Source of the DNA: JACKOD01 sp041591635
Lineage (GTDB): Bacteria; Pseudomonadota; Gammaproteobacteria; Pseudomonadales; Oleiphilaceae
NCBI GenBank assembly: GCA_041591635.1
Contig: JBFHRO010000128.1
Coordinates: 1-9,381, forward strand
Reading direction: 5' to 3'
DNA: 9,381 nt
A program made the position numbers and the translations under genes. A model generated the notes under the pieces. That model had not been told where the DNA came from and ran no database searches. It was given only the letters and a program-made list of their open reading frames with translations. Shown here piece by piece: positions 6,124 through 9,381 of the stretch. How positions within the stretch are numbered: the stretch's first letter is position 1; every line of letters begins with the position of its first letter.

Positions 6124-8968
6124 GCTGCGCCTTGAGTGATTCCAGCAAGGCTTTCGCTTCCTGATACTGGGCAAATACCTTGCCCTTGGCAACGGCGGCG
6201 GTCAGTTCTGTCACGGCTTCTTCCTTTCGACCCAGCTTCCACAGGCTGTAGCCGAGATGGTAGCGGGTTTCGGCACTGGCCGAATTCATCGCAAAGGCAT
6301 CACGCAAATAGGGCAAGGCGTCGGCCGGCTTGCCCTGCTGCACCAGAATCCAGCCCAAGGTATCCAGCAGCGCGGGGGAGCGACGATTGATCGCCATGCC
6401 GGCCTGTGCAGTCTCCAACCCTTTGGACAAATCGGTGCGGGCATAAATATTCGCGAGGTTATTGTAGATCTCGACATCACGACCAAAGGCCTCGGTTTTC
6501 AACAGTTGCTCGTACCACTGGCGCGCCCTGTCCCACTGCCCCTGGTTGAGATAACTGTCAGCCAGCAAGCGCATCACCCAGTCAGGCTGTCCTCCCCCTT
6601 TGACCAGTTTTTCAGCCAGCCGGGTAAAATCCTCGGCGCCCTCGCCGCCCTGGGTCGCCTGATAAAGATTAACCAGTGCCAGATGGGCCCCGGGATCCAG
6701 TGCCAGTGCCTGGGCATAACGCCGGCGTGCCTGCGCTGCATCGCCGCTGGCCGATGCCAGATCCCCCGCGAGTACGTGGCCATCGGCCGAATGCCCAAAA
6801 CGGCTTTCGACCAATGCCAGCTGCTGCGCGGCAACATCCTTGTTGCCGTTGATAAAGTTCAGCCTTGCAAGGTCAAGCCGCATAGAGGCGTTTTTAGCGG
6901 CCATTTCAATGGCTTTGTTGAGGGATTTTTCTGCCCCGGCCAGATCGCGTGCCGCCACCTGCAGCCGTGCCAGTTGTTGCAGCTGGGCGGCATCGTCATA
7001 CCAAAGCCCGAACAACACGTTCAACGGCTGCTGCGCTTCTTGATACTGCTCCATCCGGATCAGCACCGAGGCGTGCTGCATCAGGTACTGCGGGTTAACC
7101 CGATCAAGGACGAGCAACTCCTTGATCACTCCAAGGGCCTGGGGCCAGTTTTCCTGTTGTTGCAATATGGCCGCCTTCAGCTCGCGCACTTCACGGTTTT
7201 GCAAATCATACACCAGCACTTTGTTCAGCCAGTCGATGGCCTCTTCGTATGCCTCCCGTTCGCGTGCCTGGCGCGCCAGCAACAGCAGACTCGGCGTATG
7301 CTCAGGTTGATCGGCCAAAATCGCCTTCAGCTTCACGACCGAGGCATCCGCCTTCCCCAGTGCCTTAAGCACGATCGCCAGATTGAACCGGGCTGGCAGA
7401 TTTTTCGGTTGACTCTCCAGCACCTGCTCCAGCACCGCCAGCGCTTCGGGAAGCCTGTGGTGCAGAATGTGAACCGCCGCCACAAAATTCAGTATGTCCG
7501 GATGTCGCGACTCCCGTGCCAGCAAAGCCTCTGCGGTTTTTTGTGCAGCCTCTGGCTGCTTGAGCAATAGCTCCAGCTCCCCCCGCAGCAAGAAATAGCG
7601 ATACGGCGCCTCAGAGCCCAGTTGCAGATGGTTCAGCAAGTCAAGGGCGTCCTCCGGTCGCTGTCGGGCCTTGAGAATCTGTGCCTCCAGCAGCACCAGA
7701 TAAGGATGGTCAGCAAAGCCGGCTTTCATCTGCCGTAGCCGTTGCTCAGCATTAAACAGTTTGCCGCGATCGAGATACAGGTGCAGCAATTGTGCCGACA
7801 AGCCAAAGTCGCGCGTCAGTGCCTCCTCATTGCGCTCAAGCAATTCGACAGCGGCCAGCGCCTGACCCGTTCGCAAATAGATATCGAGCAGCATTCGCAT
7901 GGCGCCCACATCGCCTGGTTGCTTGGCCAGATAGGCCACCAGGCGCGTACGGGCTTTTTCAAGATGCCCCTGCAGGTAATCCGAAGCACCCTGCACAAAC
8001 AATAGATAGTGGGCATTTTCCAGCGTGCGGCTGTCGATCACCGAGAGCTTGCTGCTTAAATCGGCGAGAGAATCTTTGGCAAGGTCCAGTTGATTCTCGG
8101 TCGACAGCAGCCAGGCACTAATAAGAATGGCGGTGGGGTCATCGGATTCATGCTGCTGAATCAGTGCCAGGTAGCGGCGCGCATCGTCAATGCGCTGCTG
8201 CTGCAGGTTTACCAGCACCAATTGCCGCAACACCTTGGGGTCTTTGCCATCGATCGCAAAGGCCCTTTCGAAATGCTCGCGGGCTAAACTCAGGTCGCCT
8301 TTGGCCAGCGCCAGTTCCCCCTTGAGCGTCCAGGTTTTTTCGTTTTCCGGCTCAATCAGCAGCGATGCCTCCGTCAGTTCGGCGGCCTTGTCAAGATTCC
8401 CCAAGTTAAGGTACAGCGTTGCCAGAGTATTGAGTGCGCGCACATCTTCAGGAAACATCGCCCGGGCTTTTTCGAACTCCGCCTGCGCACGCGAGGTATT
8501 TCGCTCGATAATGAATGCCTGGCCTTTAAGCAGCGCCCAATCAAAGCGACTCTGGGCGGTGAACTCCGAATAGCGCTTTTCGAGTGCGATCAGCTCATCG
8601 ACCTTTTTTTGCATGATCAGCGCATTACCCAACAAGGGCAGCACCAGATTGATGTCGGCACCCAGGGTCAAGGCCTCATTCAGGGTGTCGGTCACCGCCG
8701 CCAGGTTACCGGCATCAAAGTAGACGCTTGCCAGCAAGAGCTTGGAAGGCAAATGCCGCGGGTTTTCCTGCAACGCGTTCTTGAGGTGGACAAAGGCATC
8801 ATTGGGCTGGCCGGTATTAAAGGCCTTCAGCGCCGCCTCATAGTGGGAAGTGACGTCCTGAGAAGCGACATCCTGAGCGGCAGTCTGACTTTGCGCATGA
8901 CCGGGAAGCGAAACCCCCAAAGTGGCAGCAAGCAGAAGTGCAACCGCCGATGATTTAATCATTACCAT
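6119..8968 (-). CDS. Large periplasmic TPR-repeat protein, PrsT-like (PEP-CTERM system)
   Basis: About 949 residues, built almost wholly of tetratricopeptide (TPR) helical hairpins behind a signal peptide. The hydrophobic stretch AVALLLAATLGVSLPGHA ends at a likely signal peptidase I site (GHA|QS). Many repeats show the TPR pattern, for example near ALNTLATLYLNLGNLDKAAEL and, at the C-terminus, DTLGWILVQQGKPADALPYL. The C-terminal blocks (NNLANIY, DTLGWILVQQG, RYHLGYSLWKLGR) recall PrsT, the TPR protein of PEP-CTERM/exopolysaccharide loci. Its length fits that family, and a PEP-CTERM gene lies directly upstream. PrsT is usually described as a lipoprotein; here no lipobox cysteine is present, and the mature protein has no cysteine that I can find. 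It is likely a periplasmic scaffold for export or assembly (inference). ATG at 8968 was chosen over a TTG at 8980 and an ATG at 8962. No clear Shine-Dalgarno site decides between them. Confidence 0.88.
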   Translation of the reverse strand: MVMIKSSAVALLLAATLGVSLPGHAQSQTAAQDVASQDVTSHYEAALKAFNTGQPNDAFVHLKNALQENPRHLPSKLLLASVYFDAGNLAAVTDTLNEALTLGADINLVLPLLGNALIMQKKVDELIALEKRYSEFTAQSRFDWALLKGQAFIIERNTSRAQAEFEKARAMFPEDVRALNTLATLYLNLGNLDKAAELTEASLLIEPENEKTWTLKGELALAKGDLSLAREHFERAFAIDGKDPKVLRQLVLVNLQQQRIDDARRYLALIQQHESDDPTAILISAWLLSTENQLDLAKDSLADLSSKLSVIDSRTLENAHYLLFVQGASDYLQGHLEKARTRLVAYLAKQPGDVGAMRMLLDIYLRTGQALAAVELLERNEEALTRDFGLSAQLLHLYLDRGKLFNAEQRLRQMKAGFADHPYLVLLEAQILKARQRPEDALDLLNHLQLGSEAPYRYFLLRGELELLLKQPEAAQKTAEALLARESRHPDILNFVAAVHILHHRLPEALAVLEQVLESQPKNLPARFNLAIVLKALGKADASVVKLKAILADQPEHTPSLLLLARQAREREAYEEAIDWLNKVLVYDLQNREVRELKAAILQQQENWPQALGVIKELLVLDRVNPQYLMQHASVLIRMEQYQEAQQPLNVLFGLWYDDAAQLQQLARLQVAARDLAGAEKSLNKAIEMAAKNASMRLDLARLNFINGNKDVAAQQLALVESRFGHSADGHVLAGDLASASGDAAQARRRYAQALALDPGAHLALVNLYQATQGGEGAEDFTRLAEKLVKGGGQPDWVMRLLADSYLNQGQWDRARQWYEQLLKTEAFGRDVEIYNNLANIYARTDLSKGLETAQAGMAINRRSPALLDTLGWILVQQGKPADALPYLRDAFAMNSASAETRYHLGYSLWKLGRKEEAVTELTAAVAKGKVFAQYQEAKALLESLKAQP

Positions 8969-9020
8969 GAAACACAACAACCCGCACTGAAAACATCAAA
9001 AGTCTGGCATAACAGCAGCC

Positions 9021-9052
9021 AAACAAAAAAGGCGAAAGATCTCTTTCGCCTT
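9021..9052 (-). terminator. Rho-independent terminator after the PEP-CTERM gene
   Basis: AAGGCGAAAGA (9029-9039) pairs perfectly with TCTTTCGCCTT (9042-9052). On the minus strand the GC-containing stem is followed by TTTTTTGTTT (9030-9021), the classic U-run. It lies about 70 bases after the PEP-CTERM stop and about 50 bases before the TPR gene, so the two are probably separate transcripts or linked only by read-through. The plus-strand side has a weaker T-rich tail (TTGTTAGTTT) with no gene to end. Confidence 0.9.
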
Positions 9053-9119
9053 GTTAGTTTAGCCACTGACATCGAAATCACCCGTTGGGATCAACCCAGG
9101 GCGAAGCACTTCTTCCTGA

Positions 9120-9381
9120 TCAGGCCACCAGGCGCTTTCTGCGTGTACCAACCAGTGCCATCAGGCCAGCGGCCAGAACGGCCAGCGTGCCAGGAACCGG
9201 CACTGTGGAATGGGGAGTGGAGGTTTTGAAGGCGGCGAGTTTGAAGCCATCGTCTCCTGCGGTCAAGCCGGCGCCTGTGCCAAACAGCGAGTTGTAGGCA
9301 CCAATCAGCCAGTGTTTTGACGTGACACTGGAACTGACCGCACGGTAAGAGTACTCATTGACATCGGCAAAGTTCCCCTGC
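9120..9381 (-). CDS. PEP-CTERM sorting-signal surface/secreted protein (C-terminal part only)
   Basis: The last 86 residues are visible; the rest lies beyond the right edge. The C-terminus has the three-part PEP-CTERM signal: VPVPGTL, a hydrophobic helix (AVLAAGLMALVG), and a basic tail RRKRLVA. Such proteins are exported by Sec and then cut and transferred by an exosortase (EpsH/XrtA type). The glutamate of the usual VPEP is valine here; P-x-PGTL variants occur in the family. Upstream residues include NEYSYRAVSSS, KHWLIGAYNSLFG and DDGFKLAAF, which suggest a compact beta-rich domain near the C-terminus, but I cannot assign it. It is followed by a strong terminator and then the TPR gene. No exosortase gene is in view. 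Confidence 0.85.
   Translation of the reverse strand, partial: QGNFADVNEYSYRAVSSSVTSKHWLIGAYNSLFGTGAGLTAGDDGFKLAAFKTSTPHSTVPVPGTLAVLAAGLMALVGTRRKRLVA

Noticed and set aside
6257..7570. Plus-strand open frame of 437 codons
   Set aside because: Antisense to the TPR gene. The translation is rich in Q, H and L without structure, as expected from the reverse of A/L-rich TPR codons.

Overview
The window looks like chromosomal DNA of a free-living gammaproteobacterium. The evidence is a moderately high GC content, strong Shine-Dalgarno sites, a membrane/FAD fusion protein of a type common in that class, and parts of a PEP-CTERM (exosortase) surface-protein system. The genus cannot be fixed from the sequence. 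A marine or aquatic, biofilm-forming lineage is a reasonable guess only.

Left part, minus strand (1-3192). An ECF sigma factor gene is followed, with a 4-bp ATGA overlap, by a 68-residue zinc-binding anti-sigma factor with a complete C/HxxxCxxC pattern. After about 180 bp with a candidate promoter and a structured leader comes a 716-residue protein. It joins a TVP38/TMEM64-type membrane domain to a mercuric-reductase/lipoamide-dehydrogenase-like flavoprotein. Nine bases after its stop, behind a strong ribosome binding site, another gene begins and runs off the left edge.

Middle (3193-6111). The gap between the divergent genes (3193-3477) holds a possible 28-codon small ORF with a strong Shine-Dalgarno site and an 18-bp-period direct repeat. 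It leads into an 877-residue plus-strand membrane sensor: signal peptide, SBP_bac_3-type periplasmic domain, one membrane helix, PAS, GGDEF and EAL. Both catalytic domains keep their key residues, so it can in principle make and degrade cyclic di-GMP.

Right part, minus strand (6119-9381). A PEP-CTERM protein gene enters from the right edge (only the C-terminal 86 residues are visible) and ends at a textbook Rho-independent terminator. Next comes a TPR-repeat exported protein of about 949 residues resembling PrsT of PEP-CTERM/exopolysaccharide systems. It ends seven bases from the convergent cyclic di-GMP gene.

Taken together, the right half pairs a sorted surface protein, a large periplasmic TPR protein and a cyclic di-GMP enzyme, which fits matrix or surface biogenesis (inference). 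The left half looks like a metal- or redox-responsive sigma module next to a membrane-anchored flavoprotein. I see no tRNA, rRNA, CRISPR array, insertion sequence or phage gene. No wholly new system is demonstrated. The least explained items are the membrane flavoprotein with its structured leader and the small ORF/repeat leader ahead of the cyclic di-GMP gene.
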